Below, piece by piece: positions 5,120 through 5,318 of a DNA stretch of 5,318 bases. The stretch's first letter is position 1. The number at the start of each line of letters is the position of its first letter. Both the position numbers and the translations under genes were made by a program. The notes beneath the pieces are model-generated. The model did not search any database, had not been told where the DNA came from, and saw only the letters and a list, made by a program, of their open reading frames with translations. The stretch comes from an uncultured Chlamydiaceae bacterium (GTDB taxonomy: Bacteria > Chlamydiota > Chlamydiia > Chlamydiales > Parachlamydiaceae). The DNA lies in assembly GCA_945957185.1 (NCBI GenBank), contig CAMFKA010000151.1:1-5318 (forward strand), in the 5' to 3' direction.

Positions 5120-5318
5120 TTAGTAATGCCCGTTTTCATCTTCATCGTGGTCGTCTAGGTCGCTGGAAGCTACTTTTCCTTCGTCTTCGTCATCATCATA
5201 ATCGTCATCGTCGTCTTTGTCTGCATCGCTTTTTGCATTATCTTTACTGTCTTTTGTTGCCGCAGGTTTTGCGTCTTTATCGTTGACAGCGACTTTTGCA
5301 GGAGTCTCTGCAGGGGAC
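5120..5318 (-). CDS. C-terminal fragment of an unidentified protein with a highly acidic tail
   Basis: Only the last 65 residues are in the window; the gene continues beyond the right edge. The reading frame ends with ENGHY and TAA at 5120-5122. The first 30 residues are Ala/Pro/Lys/Thr/Asp-rich and look like a disordered linker (SPAETPAKVA, then AKPAATKDSKD). The next 31 residues contain 20 Asp or Glu, including a DDDDD run, a DDDEDE run and a final DDHDEDE. No hydrophobic segment or domain is present, so the fragment is an intrinsically disordered, strongly negative tail. Such tails occur on several unrelated proteins (nucleic-acid-mimic tails, chaperone and RNA polymerase-associated factors, secreted proteins), so no identity is assigned. 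The open frame to the edge, the codon pattern and a stop followed by a hairpin support a real gene on the same strand as the operon. Confidence 0.75.
   Translation of the reverse strand, partial: SPAETPAKVAVNDKDAKPAATKDSKDNAKSDADKDDDDDYDDDEDEGKVASSDLDDHDEDENGHY

Overview
The window looks like a piece of a chromosome from a Chlamydiae-lineage bacterium, most likely an environmental or 'chlamydia-like' member (Waddlia/Parachlamydia type) and not a Chlamydiaceae pathogen. The evidence is the run rsfS - fabF - Nudix hydrolase, which matches the ybeB - fabF - mutT/nudH order I recall from Chlamydia trachomatis (CT769-CT770-CT771). Here it is joined to two genes that classical Chlamydia lack as far as I know: nadD and a type III glutamine synthetase. 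The FabF N-terminal region also reads as chlamydial. This assignment rests on gene order and recall, not on a database search.

Layout: all genes are on the minus strand, so transcription runs from high to low coordinates. At the right edge (5120-5318) is the extreme C-terminus of an unidentified protein with a very acidic Asp/Glu tail. An 80-nt intergenic gap with a perfect 9-bp hairpin (5086-5106) separates it from a tightly packed five-gene cluster: glnA type III (2877-5039), nadD (2295-2864), rsfS (1937-2302), fabF (676-1920) and an Ap4A-hydrolase-like Nudix gene (263-679). Junctions within the cluster are a 12-nt gap, an 8-nt overlap, a 16-nt gap and a 4-nt ATGA overlap, as expected for one operon with translational coupling.

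The first 262 bases hold no gene but are rich in structure. There is a perfect 26-bp inverted repeat (62-87 and 132-157) in which each arm is itself a hairpin with GTAG at its 5' base, the layout of REP/BIME elements. There is also a G-rich hexamer tandem repeat (205-240) with six G-runs, and several smaller palindromes.

Function: the cluster combines nitrogen assimilation (glutamine), NAD synthesis (NadD makes deamido-NAD, which glutamine-dependent NAD synthetases can amidate), ribosome silencing (RsfS), fatty-acid elongation (FabF) and dinucleotide-polyphosphate clean-up (Nudix). The genes are ordinary housekeeping genes. The most unusual material is the repeat-rich 3' flank and the pairing of glnA and nadD with the chlamydial core block.
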